Positions 23,064 through 35,099 of a stretch of 64,000 bases of DNA are shown piece by piece. Within the stretch, counting starts at the first letter, position 1. Every line of letters begins with the position of its first letter. Position numbers and translations under genes: made by a program. The notes below the pieces were generated by a model. That model was not told the DNA's origin, did no database searches, and was given only the letters and a program-made list of their open reading frames with translations. The stretch comes from Halococcus agarilyticus (GTDB lineage Archaea; Halobacteriota; Halobacteria; Halobacteriales; Halococcaceae): contig NZ_BAFM01000002.1 in NCBI RefSeq assembly GCF_000334895.1, positions 124,001 through 188,000 of the forward strand, read 5' to 3'.

Positions 23064-24128
23064 TCAGGCAAGTACGGCCAGGCCGCGCGGCGTCTGTGAT
23101 TCAAATGTCGTGGGCCACTCGACCTCAAGGGAAGTCCACGAATCGCCGGCGTCGGTCGTCGAAAAGAGGCCACGGTTGTTGACCGCGTAGAACTCGCCAG
23201 CGGCCGTGCCCCGCGCGAGCACCGCGCGCACGACTCCTTCGCCAGTCGGGAGGCCGCTGTCGTCGAGGCGCTTCCACGATTCGGCATCCCCCTCCGAGCC
23301 GTCGACACGCTTGCGGTAGACGTAGCTCTCGGCGGTGTCGGCGTTGTGCGCCGATCGAGGGCCGCTCGCGCTCGACAGAAGGACGGTGTCGGGATCGGCA
23401 GGGTCAACCGCGACGCTCCAGCAGTAGCGGTGATCGAGGCCCTCTTGAGGGTGGGTCCACGTCTCGCCGGCGTCGTGGGTCTCGGCGTAGCCGTCGCCCG
23501 CCGCCGACCACGCGCGGTCGGGCACGTCGGGGTGCGTGGCGAGGGAGTGGTTGTCGACGCGCGCGCTCTCGACGCGATCCTCCCACGTCTCGCCGGCGTC
23601 GTGGGTTTCGACCAGCGCGCCCGCCTCGATCCCGACGTAGAGATGGTCCGGGCTGTGGGGATCGGGTTCGATCCACCGGACGTGGTGGGTGTCGGGCCGA
23701 GGCGGGAACGACCACTCCGACGAGGACGGCAGATCGGTGAGCCCGTCGCGGCGCTCCCACGAGTTGCCGCCGTCGGTCGAACGGTAGACCGCGCTCGGCT
23801 CGGTCCCGGCCCAGACCGTTGCCGGATCGTGGGGATGGACCGCGAGCGACATCACGTGCTCGCCGATGGTGTCCCGCCCGACGCGCTCGAAGTTCTCGCC
23901 GCCGTCCTCGCTCCGGTGGAGCCCCGCATCGAACGTCCCGACGAAAGCTCGATGGGGCGCGTCGGGATGAACCGCGACGCATTCGAGGTCGTGCTCTCCG
24001 AGGCGGCGTCTCGTTCGCCAGGCGTCGTCGGCCGCTGCGCCATCGGACGCCGCGCCGTCGTGCTCCGCAATATCGTCGCGCTCGGCGGTGAGCAACCCGT
24101 TCCGCATCGCGACGTGGATCGTGGGCAT
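23064..24128 (-). CDS. BNR/Asp-box repeat beta-propeller protein
   Basis: A 354-residue protein made of repeated blades with Asp-box motifs (S/T-x-D-x-G-x-x-W/F): SEDGGENF, STDGGNSW, THDAGETW (twice) and TTDAGDSW. Each repeat is preceded by a PDxP-type turn (HPDAPHRAFVGT, DPHSPDHLYVG, DPADPDTVLLS). This is the fold of sialidases, sortilins and photosystem assembly factors such as Ycf48. No sialidase active-site Arg triad is apparent, and no signal peptide is visible from the ATG at 24128 (MPTIHVAMRNG), so it is likely cytoplasmic. It is divergent from trkA with 134 nt between them. Confidence 0.85.
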   Translation of the reverse strand: MPTIHVAMRNGLLTAERDDIAEHDGAASDGAAADDAWRTRRRLGEHDLECVAVHPDAPHRAFVGTFDAGLHRSEDGGENFERVGRDTIGEHVMSLAVHPHDPATVWAGTEPSAVYRSTDGGNSWERRDGLTDLPSSSEWSFPPRPDTHHVRWIEPDPHSPDHLYVGIEAGALVETHDAGETWEDRVESARVDNHSLATHPDVPDRAWSAAGDGYAETHDAGETWTHPQEGLDHRYCWSVAVDPADPDTVLLSSASGPRSAHNADTAESYVYRKRVDGSEGDAESWKRLDDSGLPTGEGVVRAVLARGTAAGEFYAVNNRGLFSTTDAGDSWTSLEVEWPTTFESQTPRGLAVLA

Positions 24129-24262
24129 GGCGAGAGCTACACGGTGGGAGGTGAAAACGTTCGTCCCCGCGGCCAACACCGAACGCTTCGGTCGGAGCCA
24201 TTGGATGGCAATTCACTTCCGACGGCACGGACCACTTTCCGTATGGATCGAGGGACGAGCGG

Positions 24263-25597
24263 ATGAACGTCGTGATCGTGGGGGCGGGCGAGGTGGGCTC
24301 CTCGATCGCCGCGAGCCTCGACGAGGACCACGAGGTCGTGGTGATCGACAACGACGCCGAGCGGGTCGAGAACCTCACCTACTCGCTCGACGTACTCCCC
24401 GTCGAGGGCGACGGTGCGTCGTTATCGACGCTACAGGAAGCCGACGTCGAGGCGGCGGATCTCCTGATCGCGAGCACCGACGACGACGAGACCAACATCG
24501 TGGCATGTGCCACCGCGAAGACCGTCGGCGACGCGTTCACGATCGCGCGGGTGAAGCGCTCGGACTACCGCGACACGTGGCAGCAGTTCGGCGGGGCGTT
24601 CGACGTCGATTTCATGGTGTCGAGCAACCTCCGGGCCGCCGAAACGATCGTCCGGGTCATCGGCCTGCCGGCCGCCCGGGACGTCGACGTGTTCGCCGAG
24701 GGCCGCGTGGTAATGGCGGAGTTCCGCGTTCCCGAGGGGAGTCCCGTGGCGGGGCAGACGGTGACCGAAACCGATCGGTTCCCCGACCTGCGGGTCGCCG
24801 CGGTCATTCGTGACGACGACATCGTGATTCCAGAGGGAGAAACGACGATCGAGGTCGGCGACGAGCTGGTCGTGATCGGGAGTCCCGACGACACGCGCAC
24901 GTTTGCGGGCGACCTCGCGCCGGATCGCACCATGGACGATCGCGACATCGTGATCCTCGGCGGCAGCGAGATCGCGGTCGAGACCGCACGAATGCTGGAA
25001 GAGCGTGGCCACCGCCCGCGACTCGTCGAGCGCGATCCCGACCGCGCCCGCGAACTCGCGGAGACGCTCGACACGGCCACGGTGATGGAGAACGACCCTA
25101 CCGACCGCGAGTTCCTCGACAGGGAGAACGTCGGCGACGCCGACGTGGTGATCGCCGCGCTCGAAACCGACGGGAAGAACCTGCTCGCCAGCCTGCTTGC
25201 CTCGCGCATCGGCGTCGGCCAGACAGTCTCACTGGTCGAGACCGCCGAGGACACGCGGCTGTTCGAGGAAGTGGGTGTCAACGCGGCGGTCAACCCGCGC
25301 GACGTGACCGCCGAGGAGATCATCCGGTTCACCCAGACCGGCCGGCCAGAGAACGTCGCCCTCGTCGACCACGACCGCGCGGAGATCCTCGAAATCGAGG
25401 TCGACGAGGACAGCGTGCTCGCCGGCCGGCCGATCCGCGAGTCCGCCGCCGACCTCCCGGCCGGGACGACCGTCGGGGCGATCACCCGTGACAGGACGCT
25501 CGTCACCCCGCAGGGCGATACGGTGGTGGAAGTCGGCGATCACGTCGTCGCGTTCGCCGAGACCGACTCCGTCGATACCGTGGCGAACCGCATCTGA
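24263..25597 (+). CDS. trkA: Trk potassium uptake regulatory subunit TrkA
   Basis: A 444-residue protein with two tandem RCK modules. The first starts with the NAD(H)-binding MNVVIVGAGEVGSSIAASL and carries the acidic VIDNDAERV, followed by a TrkA-C domain at about 140-215. The second begins near 225 (RDIVILGGSEIAVETARML), with another TrkA-C at about 370-444. The second glycine motif is less canonical. It gates TrkH in response to nucleotides. Potassium uptake is essential for salt-in halophiles. trkH follows 151 nt downstream. Confidence 0.93.
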   Translation: MNVVIVGAGEVGSSIAASLDEDHEVVVIDNDAERVENLTYSLDVLPVEGDGASLSTLQEADVEAADLLIASTDDDETNIVACATAKTVGDAFTIARVKRSDYRDTWQQFGGAFDVDFMVSSNLRAAETIVRVIGLPAARDVDVFAEGRVVMAEFRVPEGSPVAGQTVTETDRFPDLRVAAVIRDDDIVIPEGETTIEVGDELVVIGSPDDTRTFAGDLAPDRTMDDRDIVILGGSEIAVETARMLEERGHRPRLVERDPDRARELAETLDTATVMENDPTDREFLDRENVGDADVVIAALETDGKNLLASLLASRIGVGQTVSLVETAEDTRLFEEVGVNAAVNPRDVTAEEIIRFTQTGRPENVALVDHDRAEILEIEVDEDSVLAGRPIRESAADLPAGTTVGAITRDRTLVTPQGDTVVEVGDHVVAFAETDSVDTVANRI

Positions 25598-25748
25598 GTG
25601 GCCTCGATCGGTGGTTCGTTCCCTCCCGCCGAACCGCACGGCAGACCGGCAACGGCGCTTGAGAGGAGCGTCGAAACGCTCGCTGCCACGCGGTTCGCGT
25701 TCCGTGTTTCGAGTCCCTTATCCGTCGGACGAGCGCCCACACAATCGC

Positions 25749-27329
25749 ATGAGCACCGACCGGCTGAGTAAAGTGACGGACGCTCTCCGCCTCGATTTCG
25801 ATATCTACACCGACTACAAATCGAGTCTCGGGTTCGTCGGGCTGGTGCTCAAGTACATGGCGCTCGCGCCGCTCGTGCCGGCGGCGGTCGCGCTCTACTA
25901 CGGCGAGGACCCACTCCCCTTTCTCGTGACGATCATCGTGATGGGCGGGCTGGGCGTCGCCCTCGATCGACTCCGATCGGACGCCCAGCTCGGCCACCGC
26001 GAGGCGTTCCTCTTCGTGAGCCTCACGTGGTTGGTCGTGCCGTTGGTCGGCATGCTGCCGTACCTGCTCGCGGGACAGGGCACGATCGCCCACCCGGCGA
26101 ACGCGTTCTTCGAGAGCATGAGCGGGTTCACCACGACGGGGTCGACCGTCCTCGCGGAGATCTCCTTCGAGCAGCACTCCCGATCGATCCTGCTGTGGCG
26201 ACAGCTCTCCCAGTGGATCGGGGGGATGGGAATCCTGGTGCTCATGGTGGCCATCCTGCCAGAGCTCTCGGTCGGTGGCGCACAGGTCATCGGCGAGGAA
26301 GCGCCCGGGCTGTCGATCGAGAAGCTCACTCCGCGGATTCAGGACACCGCTCGGGCGCTCTGGGGCATCTACGTCGGGTTCACGGCGCTCGCGGTCGTGG
26401 TGTACTACGCCCTCCATCTCGTCGGCATGGCCCCCGAGATGGACTTCTACGGCGCGGTCGCGCACGCATTGACCACGCTCCCCACAGGTGGATTCTCGCC
26501 GCAAGCGCGGAGCATCGAGGCGTTCTCGCCGGCGATCCAGTGGGCGGTGATCGTCTTCATGATCGTCGCCGGCACCAACTTCGCGCTGTTTTGGTACGCC
26601 ATGCGCGGCGAACCCGGACGGTTGGTACGCAACGTCGAGTTCCGGTCGTACCTCCTCGCGATGGGCGTCGTCGGGGGTTTCCTCGCCGTCCTGCTGTTCG
26701 CCGGCGTCGGCCTCGATGAGATTCCCTCCGGAGTCGCGACGATCCCCGGTGACATCGAACACTCGGTGCGTCAGGCGCTCTTCCAGACCGCCGCGATCGT
26801 GACCACGACAGGCTATGCGAGCATGGATTTCAATACCTGGGACCAGTCGAGCCAGGTCGTGCTCCTGTTCGCGATGTTTTTGGGGGGGTCGGCCGGCTCC
26901 GCGGCGGGCTCGATCAAGATCATTCGGTGGTATCTCGTGCAGAAGGCGATGGCTAGAGAACTTTTCACCTCGATCCACCCCGAAGCGGTGCGGCCGATCG
27001 AGCTCCCCTCGGGGCCGACCGACGAGGACACGATCCGGAGCGTGTTCGTGTTTGTGGTGCTCTTCATCGTGATCTTCGCGGTTTCGACGGTGGTGCTCTA
27101 CATCGACAGCCACCTGACCGGCCTCGAACTCTCCGGCATCGAGGCGGTGAGCGCGGCGATCGCGACGCTCGGCAACGTCGGACCCGGGGTCGGCGTCGTG
27201 GGGCCGATGAACAACTTCCTGCCGTTCTCGGGGGTTGCGAAGGTCTACATGGCGCTGTTGATGTGGATCGGCCGCCTCGAGATCCTCTCGGTTCTCATCG
27301 TGTTCACCCCCTCGTACTGGCGGGTCTGA
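25749..27329 (+). CDS. trkH: Trk potassium uptake channel subunit TrkH
   Basis: A 526-residue membrane protein. Its four pore loops are recognisable: SGFTTTGSTVL, TLPTGGFSP, VTTTGYASMDF and LGNVGPGVG, each with the filter Gly of the SKT superfamily. The C-terminal VYMALLMWIGRLEILSVLI is a classic TrkH end. The start is the ATG at 25749, with a CCTTATCC element about 30 nt upstream, so it probably has its own promoter in addition to read-through from trkA. Confidence 0.93.
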   Translation: MSTDRLSKVTDALRLDFDIYTDYKSSLGFVGLVLKYMALAPLVPAAVALYYGEDPLPFLVTIIVMGGLGVALDRLRSDAQLGHREAFLFVSLTWLVVPLVGMLPYLLAGQGTIAHPANAFFESMSGFTTTGSTVLAEISFEQHSRSILLWRQLSQWIGGMGILVLMVAILPELSVGGAQVIGEEAPGLSIEKLTPRIQDTARALWGIYVGFTALAVVVYYALHLVGMAPEMDFYGAVAHALTTLPTGGFSPQARSIEAFSPAIQWAVIVFMIVAGTNFALFWYAMRGEPGRLVRNVEFRSYLLAMGVVGGFLAVLLFAGVGLDEIPSGVATIPGDIEHSVRQALFQTAAIVTTTGYASMDFNTWDQSSQVVLLFAMFLGGSAGSAAGSIKIIRWYLVQKAMARELFTSIHPEAVRPIELPSGPTDEDTIRSVFVFVVLFIVIFAVSTVVLYIDSHLTGLELSGIEAVSAAIATLGNVGPGVGVVGPMNNFLPFSGVAKVYMALLMWIGRLEILSVLIVFTPSYWRV

Positions 27330-27436
27330 GTGCCGAATCACCGCTTCACCGGCGTTCACAGGGGGACGAGCGGACGGAGCGGGCGAGGCGGGCAGGACGG
27401 CGAGACGGGCGGAACCACGGCGCGGCATCGGTCCAG

Positions 27437-27443
27437 TTTTATC
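27437..27443 (+). promoter_or_regulatory. TATA box of the potassium channel gene
   Basis: TTTTATC is centred 27 nt upstream of the GTG at 27467, which supports that start and a leaderless mRNA. Confidence 0.6.
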
Positions 27444-27466
27444 GATGTGGGTAGGTAGCAACGCGG

Positions 27467-28627
27467 GTGGACAGCACGTGGGTTCGTTCGTACTGGCAGC
27501 GCCACGGCGGCCGGCTCACGGTCCTCCTCGCCGCGACCGTCGCCGCGCTGTCGGTAGCGACCGGAGTCGCGAACATCGGTGCGCGGAGCGTCGTCGGCCC
27601 GCTCGGGCAGTTCGTTCCGGAGTGGGTACAGCGAACCGCCGGTTTCACGGGCGCACTCACCGGCTTTCTGCTCGTCGTGAGCGCGCTCGGGCTCCGGCGG
27701 CGGCTGCGGGTCGCGTGGTACGCGACGACGATACTCCTCCCGATGGGTGCGCTCCAGGGACTGCTCCAGTCGAGTTCGCTGTCGGTACCGCTCGTCGTGC
27801 TCTCGGTCGTGACGCTCCCGGTGGTGCTCACGAACGCCGCACGGTTCGACCGGGACCTTTCAGTTTCGACGTCACAGCTGGCGGCTGGGGCCGCGCTCGT
27901 CGCCACCCAGGTTTATGGGACGGTGGGCGCGTACACGCTTCGTGATGAGTTCACCACCATCGAAACACCCGTCGACGCGTTCTACTACGCGATCGCGACC
28001 GCGAGCACCGTGGGCTACGGCGACGCGGTGCCGACGAGTCAGGCCGCGCGGCTGTTCGGTATCTCGGTCGTGCTCCTCGGAGCCAGCAGTTTCGCGCTCG
28101 CGCTCGGGACGCTGCTTGGCCCCGCGATCGAGGCGCGGTTCTCGCGGGCGCTCGGGCGCATGACCGGGAGCCAGCTCGAACTCCTCGAAGATCACGTGCT
28201 CGTGCTCGGCTACGGCGATCTCACCGAACCCGTGGTCGCGGAGCTCACGGATGCTGCCGATTTCCTCGTCGTGACGCCCGATCCGGATCGAGCCTCGACG
28301 CTGGCCGATCACGACGTCGACGTCCTCACCGCGGATCCGAGTGACGAGGAGACCCTCCGACGCGCTCGGATCGACGACGCGCGGGCAGTCGTGGTCGCGA
28401 CCGACGACGACGCCCAGGACGCACTCGCGGTGCTGACGGCGCGAGATCTGAACAGCGAGGTGTACATCGTCGCGGCCGCGACCGACCGTGAGAACGTCCC
28501 GAAGCTCGAACGCGCGGGGGCCGACACCGTCATCAGCCCGGCGAGCATCGGCGGTCGGCTGCTCGTGCGCTCCGCGCTGGATCGGAGCGACGTCTACGAC
28601 GCCGTGGCGCGGCTCGTCGAGGAGTGA
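27467..28627 (+). CDS. Potassium channel with cytoplasmic TrkA-N (RCK) domain
   Basis: A 386-residue protein. The N-terminal half has about six membrane helices, the last two enclosing a pore loop with the potassium selectivity filter TASTVGYGDAVPT (near residue 180). From about 235 a Rossmann RCK domain follows: HVLVLGYGDLTEPVVAEL, then VVTPDPDR, ARAVVVATDDDAQD. It resembles Kch-type voltage-gated-like channels; Arg-bearing S4 character is weak (LRRRLRV). It sits directly after trkA-trkH, forming a potassium homeostasis locus. Confidence 0.9.
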   Translation: MDSTWVRSYWQRHGGRLTVLLAATVAALSVATGVANIGARSVVGPLGQFVPEWVQRTAGFTGALTGFLLVVSALGLRRRLRVAWYATTILLPMGALQGLLQSSSLSVPLVVLSVVTLPVVLTNAARFDRDLSVSTSQLAAGAALVATQVYGTVGAYTLRDEFTTIETPVDAFYYAIATASTVGYGDAVPTSQAARLFGISVVLLGASSFALALGTLLGPAIEARFSRALGRMTGSQLELLEDHVLVLGYGDLTEPVVAELTDAADFLVVTPDPDRASTLADHDVDVLTADPSDEETLRRARIDDARAVVVATDDDAQDALAVLTARDLNSEVYIVAAATDRENVPKLERAGADTVISPASIGGRLLVRSALDRSDVYDAVARLVEE

Positions 28628-28648
28628 TCGGCGGCAGAACCCAGAACT

Positions 28649-31591
<2,943 letters not shown>

Positions 31592-31631
31592 TGGGTTTCG
31601 GTGCGGGCGCGGAGGGTGAAACCCTGTCGGT

Positions 31632-31718
31632 CCACTTTTTCCTCGTCGGGTGCGCTCGCTTCGCTCGCCCACCACTCCTCGCAAAAACCTGGACTAAAAA
31701 GCCCCGCTCGCTCCCTGC
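31632..31718. repeat. Intergenic repeat module, short form
   Basis: Read on the minus strand, after the HIT gene: AGGGAGCGAGCGGGGC, TTTTT, eight bases (AGTCCAGG), TTTTT, GCGAGGAGTGGTG, then a 24-nt block (31643-31666 on the plus strand) identical to 19412-19435, ending near an A5/T5 tract at 31636-31640. It is the same order and spacing as the long copy near 19.2-19.4 kb but lacks the 170-nt hairpin insert. The twin T5 tracts may terminate the AbrB-PIN-HIT operon. Confidence 0.65.
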
Positions 31719-31784
31719 GGTCGCTCGCGGTGAACCGCGCTCGCTTCGCTCGCGCGGATGCCGAAAATCCAATACATCCCGGTG

Positions 31785-32198
31785 CTACAGCAGTTCCGCG
31801 AGAAGGGCCGTTAGCTTGTCTGCCCGTTCTTCATCGAGTTCGGTCGATTCGAAATCGATAGTTACGCCATCTTCTTCGTATCGTGGGACGATATGAACGT
31901 GGACGTGGAACACCTCCTGACCCGCGGCCGCGCCGTTCGACTGAATGATGTTCACTCCCGCCGGGTCCAGTGCGTCCTCGATAGTCGCCGTTGCAGTTCG
32001 CACCGTGTCGAACAGCGCTGCCGTCTGCTCCGGATCGAGATCCGTGAGTCCCGTGGCGTGATCTCTCGGTGCGACCAGCGTGTGGCCGTCGGTCGCCGGG
32101 TTCGCGTCCAGAAACGCCACAATGTCCTCGTCTTCGAGGATTTTGAACGACGGCACGCCACCGTTGGCGATTCGACAGAAGGTACAGTCATCCTGCAT
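31785..32198 (-). CDS. HIT-family nucleotide hydrolase/transferase
   Basis: A 137-residue histidine-triad protein. The N-terminal CTFCRI resembles the zinc pair found in Hint proteins, and the triad is HVHVHIVPR near residue 100. The acidic C-terminus (ELDEERADKLTALLAELL) is typical. HIT proteins hydrolyse nucleoside phosphoramidates or dinucleoside polyphosphates. It starts only 2 nt after the PIN gene stop, so it is the third gene of an AbrB-PIN-HIT operon. Confidence 0.93.
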   Translation of the reverse strand: MQDDCTFCRIANGGVPSFKILEDEDIVAFLDANPATDGHTLVAPRDHATGLTDLDPEQTAALFDTVRTATATIEDALDPAGVNIIQSNGAAAGQEVFHVHVHIVPRYEEDGVTIDFESTELDEERADKLTALLAELL

Positions 32199-32200
32199 CC

Positions 32201-32680
32201 TCAGTTCACACTCAGTAGTTCCACGTCGAAGTAGCTACTGAACAATCCCTCGTCGAAGGTGAGCAGCCGATCGGCCTGCTCGGTTGCGTGCGCGCCGATG
32301 ACGAAATCCGCGGCGACGTGCTGGCGGGGTGCGAGTCTCGTCCCACAGGCGGGACAGGTAACAGTCGTGTGTTCGCCACACGCCGGACACTGGAGTTTCT
32401 CCCCACGCCGGTCGAGATACGTCTCGAACGCCGTTCCAGCGGTGAAGGAGGCTTCACACGACGGTCGTTCGACACCGATACCGGTGTCGTCGAGGAACCC
32501 ATCGAGGGCCGCAGCGTCACCGAAGTACGGGTCGGCGGCGAGTTCGGTATAGACGACGTCGTTGATGACTGTCGCGCCGTCGGTGGACGCCTCGTGGAGC
32601 GCGGCGGCGGCCCGGCGGTTGTGGTCGTCGTCGGGATACAGCAGCGCGATGAGGGCACTCGTATCGATGACTGTCTTCAT
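32201..32680 (-). CDS. PIN-domain RNase (VapC-like) with an internal zinc ribbon
   Basis: A 159-residue protein. PIN acidic residues are visible: Asp6 (VIDTSAL), Glu46 (YTELA), Asp125 (AADFVIGAHA) and Asp143 (TFDEG). Between the second and third acids is an insertion with CPACG at 98-102 and CPACG at 109-113, a four-Cys zinc ribbon. Simple VapC toxins are about 130 residues and lack this. Its start overlaps the AbrB gene by 4 nt (ATGA), the usual antitoxin-toxin arrangement. It should cleave RNA with Mg2+. The ribbon may set target choice or stability. Confidence 0.85.
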   Translation of the reverse strand: MKTVIDTSALIALLYPDDDHNRRAAAALHEASTDGATVINDVVYTELAADPYFGDAAALDGFLDDTGIGVERPSCEASFTAGTAFETYLDRRGEKLQCPACGEHTTVTCPACGTRLAPRQHVAADFVIGAHATEQADRLLTFDEGLFSSYFDVELLSVN

Positions 32681-32898
32681 TCGCGCTCGCCGCGGAGGTC
32701 GGCCATGCGCTCCTCGACGCTTTCGCTGGTGTCGGCGACGCCACGCCACTTCTCGAAGGGGTTCTCATCCACCCGTTTTTCGATGGCGTACCCCCGTTCC
32801 GTTTCGACGAACTCGATCTCGTCGCCCGGGTCGATGCCCAACTCCTCCCTGATCGGCTTCGGGATCGTGACTTGACCCTTGCTCGTCACCTTGCTCAT
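32677..32898 (-). CDS. AbrB/MazE-type (SpoVT-AbrB) antitoxin
   Basis: A 73-residue protein with the swapped-hairpin DNA-binding domain MSKVTSKGQVTIPKPIREELGI followed by DPGDEIEFVETERGYAIEKR. The C-terminal helix (NPFEKWRGVADTSESVEERMADLRGE) resembles segments that bind PIN toxins. It is the first gene of the operon and probably autoregulates it. ATG at 32898 was chosen because SKVTSKGQ is the standard N-terminus. Confidence 0.9.
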   Translation of the reverse strand: MSKVTSKGQVTIPKPIREELGIDPGDEIEFVETERGYAIEKRVDENPFEKWRGVADTSESVEERMADLRGERE

Positions 32899-32959
32899 GG
32901 TTGCACTTGGCCGTAATACCACAAAAGTATTACCCGGTCGCGTAACTGACCGTCCCGTC

Positions 32960-33697
32960 TCAGACCCGCTCGGGCCGCCACCCGCCGTCGACAGCGACGT
33001 TCTGGCCGCTCAGGTAGTCGCTGTCCGCCTCCAGAAAGAAGAGCATCGCCTGGCACATGTCCTCGAATTTCGCTGGTCGACCACGAGGCAGGCTGTCGGG
33101 GAACACCTCGGAGTTCTCGACCACGTACGGCGAGATCGCGTTCACGGTGATTCCGTCGTCCTGGGTGTCAGCGGCGAGCATCCGGGTGAACATCAACACA
33201 CCGGCCTTCGCCACGAAATAGGGGAAGTTCTGCGGGCTGACGAGCAGTCGATCGGCGCTCGCGTAGCCGACGTTGACGATCCGGCCCCACTCGGTCTCGC
33301 GCATCCCATCCAGCGCGCGCTTCGAGCAGAGATAGGTGGCGGTGAAGTTGGTGTCCATCACCGCGTTCCACGTCGCGAAGTCGATTGCCTCCCAGTGAGT
33401 CGGCGCGAACCGTCCCACGTTGTTCACGAGCACGTCCACGCTTCCTAAACAACCCTCGACGGTCGCGAAGAGCTCGTCGACGGCGTCGGGGTCGGTCACG
33501 TCGGCCTGGACGGTCGTGACGTCGACACCGTGCTCGCGCGCGAGGTCGGCTACGTCGGCGGCGGCGTCGGCGCTGGTGTTGTAGTGGACGGCGACCGACG
33601 CGCCACGCTCGGCGAGCGCGAGCAGGAGCTCGCGGCCGATACCCTTCGCGCTGCCGGTGACGAGCGCTGTACGCCCGGTGAGGTCGGGATCGATCAC
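32960..33697 (-). CDS. Short-chain dehydrogenase/reductase
   Basis: A 245-residue SDR. The cofactor motif is TGSAKGIG (residues 14-21), with NNVG near 90. The catalytic residues read as Asn (DTNF), Ser (NVGYASA) and Tyr-Lys (PYFVAKAG). The C-terminal LSGQNVAVDGGW closes the fold. The residues after beta2 (VHYNTSADAA) resemble FabG-type, NADP-preferring enzymes. The substrate is unknown. The start is GTG at 33697. Confidence 0.92.
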   Translation of the reverse strand: MIDPDLTGRTALVTGSAKGIGRELLLALAERGASVAVHYNTSADAAADVADLAREHGVDVTTVQADVTDPDAVDELFATVEGCLGSVDVLVNNVGRFAPTHWEAIDFATWNAVMDTNFTATYLCSKRALDGMRETEWGRIVNVGYASADRLLVSPQNFPYFVAKAGVLMFTRMLAADTQDDGITVNAISPYVVENSEVFPDSLPRGRPAKFEDMCQAMLFFLEADSDYLSGQNVAVDGGWRPERV

Positions 33698-33775
33698 ACC
33701 CCGTGTCCGCGCTCGGCGAGCATATGCCGCCCGGACGGGGAAACGCTCTTGTCGGATCGCTATGAGAAGGAGACG

Positions 33776-34036
33776 ATGGCGACTGACGGCCCAAACGAGG
33801 AGCTGTATCCGGTCGTGTACCGCGCGGTGAACGACGCGCTGTGGAACGTCGTCGGCACCGTGGCGCTGTCGCTGGTGCTCGTCGCGGTGTTTTTCGTCGG
33901 GCTGTCGGTGTTCCTGTCGTCGGTGACGACGATGGGGTCGTCGCTTTCCGTTCTGGGGATCGTTCTCGGTACGGCGATCGCCGTGGCCGCCGCTCTCGGG
34001 TTCGCCCTGCTGTTCGACCTCCTCCCGTGGTCCTGA
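33776..34036 (+). CDS. Small two-helix membrane protein
   Basis: An 86-residue protein. An acidic N-terminus (MATDGPNEELYPVVYRAVNDALW) is followed by a helix at about 25-47 and a second at about 57-80. The AAGGAGA six bases upstream of the ATG is a clear Shine-Dalgarno sequence, rarer here than leaderless starts, and it fixes the start. The layout is common among haloarchaeal small membrane proteins of unknown role. Confidence 0.75.
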   Translation: MATDGPNEELYPVVYRAVNDALWNVVGTVALSLVLVAVFFVGLSVFLSSVTTMGSSLSVLGIVLGTAIAVAAALGFALLFDLLPWS

Positions 34037-34099
34037 CAGCTCGACTGGTCACGCCACCGAACCACGAGGAACTAAGTCGGCGAGCGCGACCACCAACGT

Positions 34100-35071
34100 A
34101 TGGCGAGGTACGCCGGCGTCGATCTCGGCGGGACGAACGTCCGTGCGGTCGTCGCCGACGCCGACGGCGAGATCCGTGGCAGCGACAAGCGGCCGGTCCC
34201 GCCCGACCTCTCGACGGGACTCCCGGTCACCGACACGATACTCGACTGTCTCCGCGAGGCGTGCGTGGCGGCGGACACGTCCCCGGGAGCGATCGAGGCG
34301 GTCGGGGTGGCCGCCGCTGGTCGGCTCGACCCCACCGAAGGGATCGTCGAGCCGACCAACATCGCGGTCGACACCGTTCCGCTCACGGGACCGATCGCGA
34401 ACCTCGTGGACTCGGATCGAATCCATCTCCACAAGGACGTCGCCGCGGGCGTGATCGGCGAGCGGTACCACGCCGAGCGCAACCCCGACGACATGGTCTA
34501 CCTCACGATCTCCAGTGGAATCGGTGCGGGCGTCACCGTCGACGGCTCCGTGCTCCGCGGCTGGGACAGCAACGCGGGCGAGGTCGGTCACTACGCCGTC
34601 GATCCCGCGGGACGGCTGACCTGTGGCTGTGGCCACGACGGTCACTGGGAGGCGTACTGCTCGGGCGCGAACATCCCGGCGTACGCGCGACTGCTCTGGA
34701 ACGACGCCGACCGACCCGCGACCGCCCTCCCGATCGACGAGGAGGCGTTCGACGCCGTCGACGTGTTCGCCCACGCCCGCGAGGACGCGTTCGCGGGGCG
34801 GGTCGTCGAGCGCCTCGCGGAGTGGAACGCGATGGGCGTGGCGGGCGTGGTCCACGCCTACGCGCCGCTCGTGATCTCCGTGGGTGGGGCGGTCGCGCTC
34901 AACAACGAGGCGCTCGTGGTCGATCCGATCCGCGACCGGCTCGACGACCTCGTGATGACCAACGTCCCCGAGGTCAAACTCACCGAGTTCGGCGACGACG
35001 TGGTGGTTCGAGGGGCGCTCGCGAGCGCACTCACCGGCGGCACCGGCGATCCGGCCGATCGCCGCGGGTGA
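34100..35071 (+). CDS. glk: ROK-family glucokinase
   Basis: A 323-residue sugar kinase of the ROK group. The phosphate-1 loop is MARYAGVDLGGTNVRAVVAD, and LTISSGIGAGVTVDGSVLRG follows. The ROK zinc motif reads GHYAV...CGCGHDGHWEAYCSG, with His in place of one of the usual Cys ligands. The C-terminal phosphate-binding segment is ISVGGAVALNN. It should phosphorylate glucose for the semi-phosphorylative or catabolic pathways. CTAAGTC about 27 nt upstream suggests a leaderless start. Confidence 0.88.
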   Translation: MARYAGVDLGGTNVRAVVADADGEIRGSDKRPVPPDLSTGLPVTDTILDCLREACVAADTSPGAIEAVGVAAAGRLDPTEGIVEPTNIAVDTVPLTGPIANLVDSDRIHLHKDVAAGVIGERYHAERNPDDMVYLTISSGIGAGVTVDGSVLRGWDSNAGEVGHYAVDPAGRLTCGCGHDGHWEAYCSGANIPAYARLLWNDADRPATALPIDEEAFDAVDVFAHAREDAFAGRVVERLAEWNAMGVAGVVHAYAPLVISVGGAVALNNEALVVDPIRDRLDDLVMTNVPEVKLTEFGDDVVVRGALASALTGGTGDPADRRG

Positions 35072-35099
35072 GGACAGCAGCCGGGCCAATCGATGTGGC

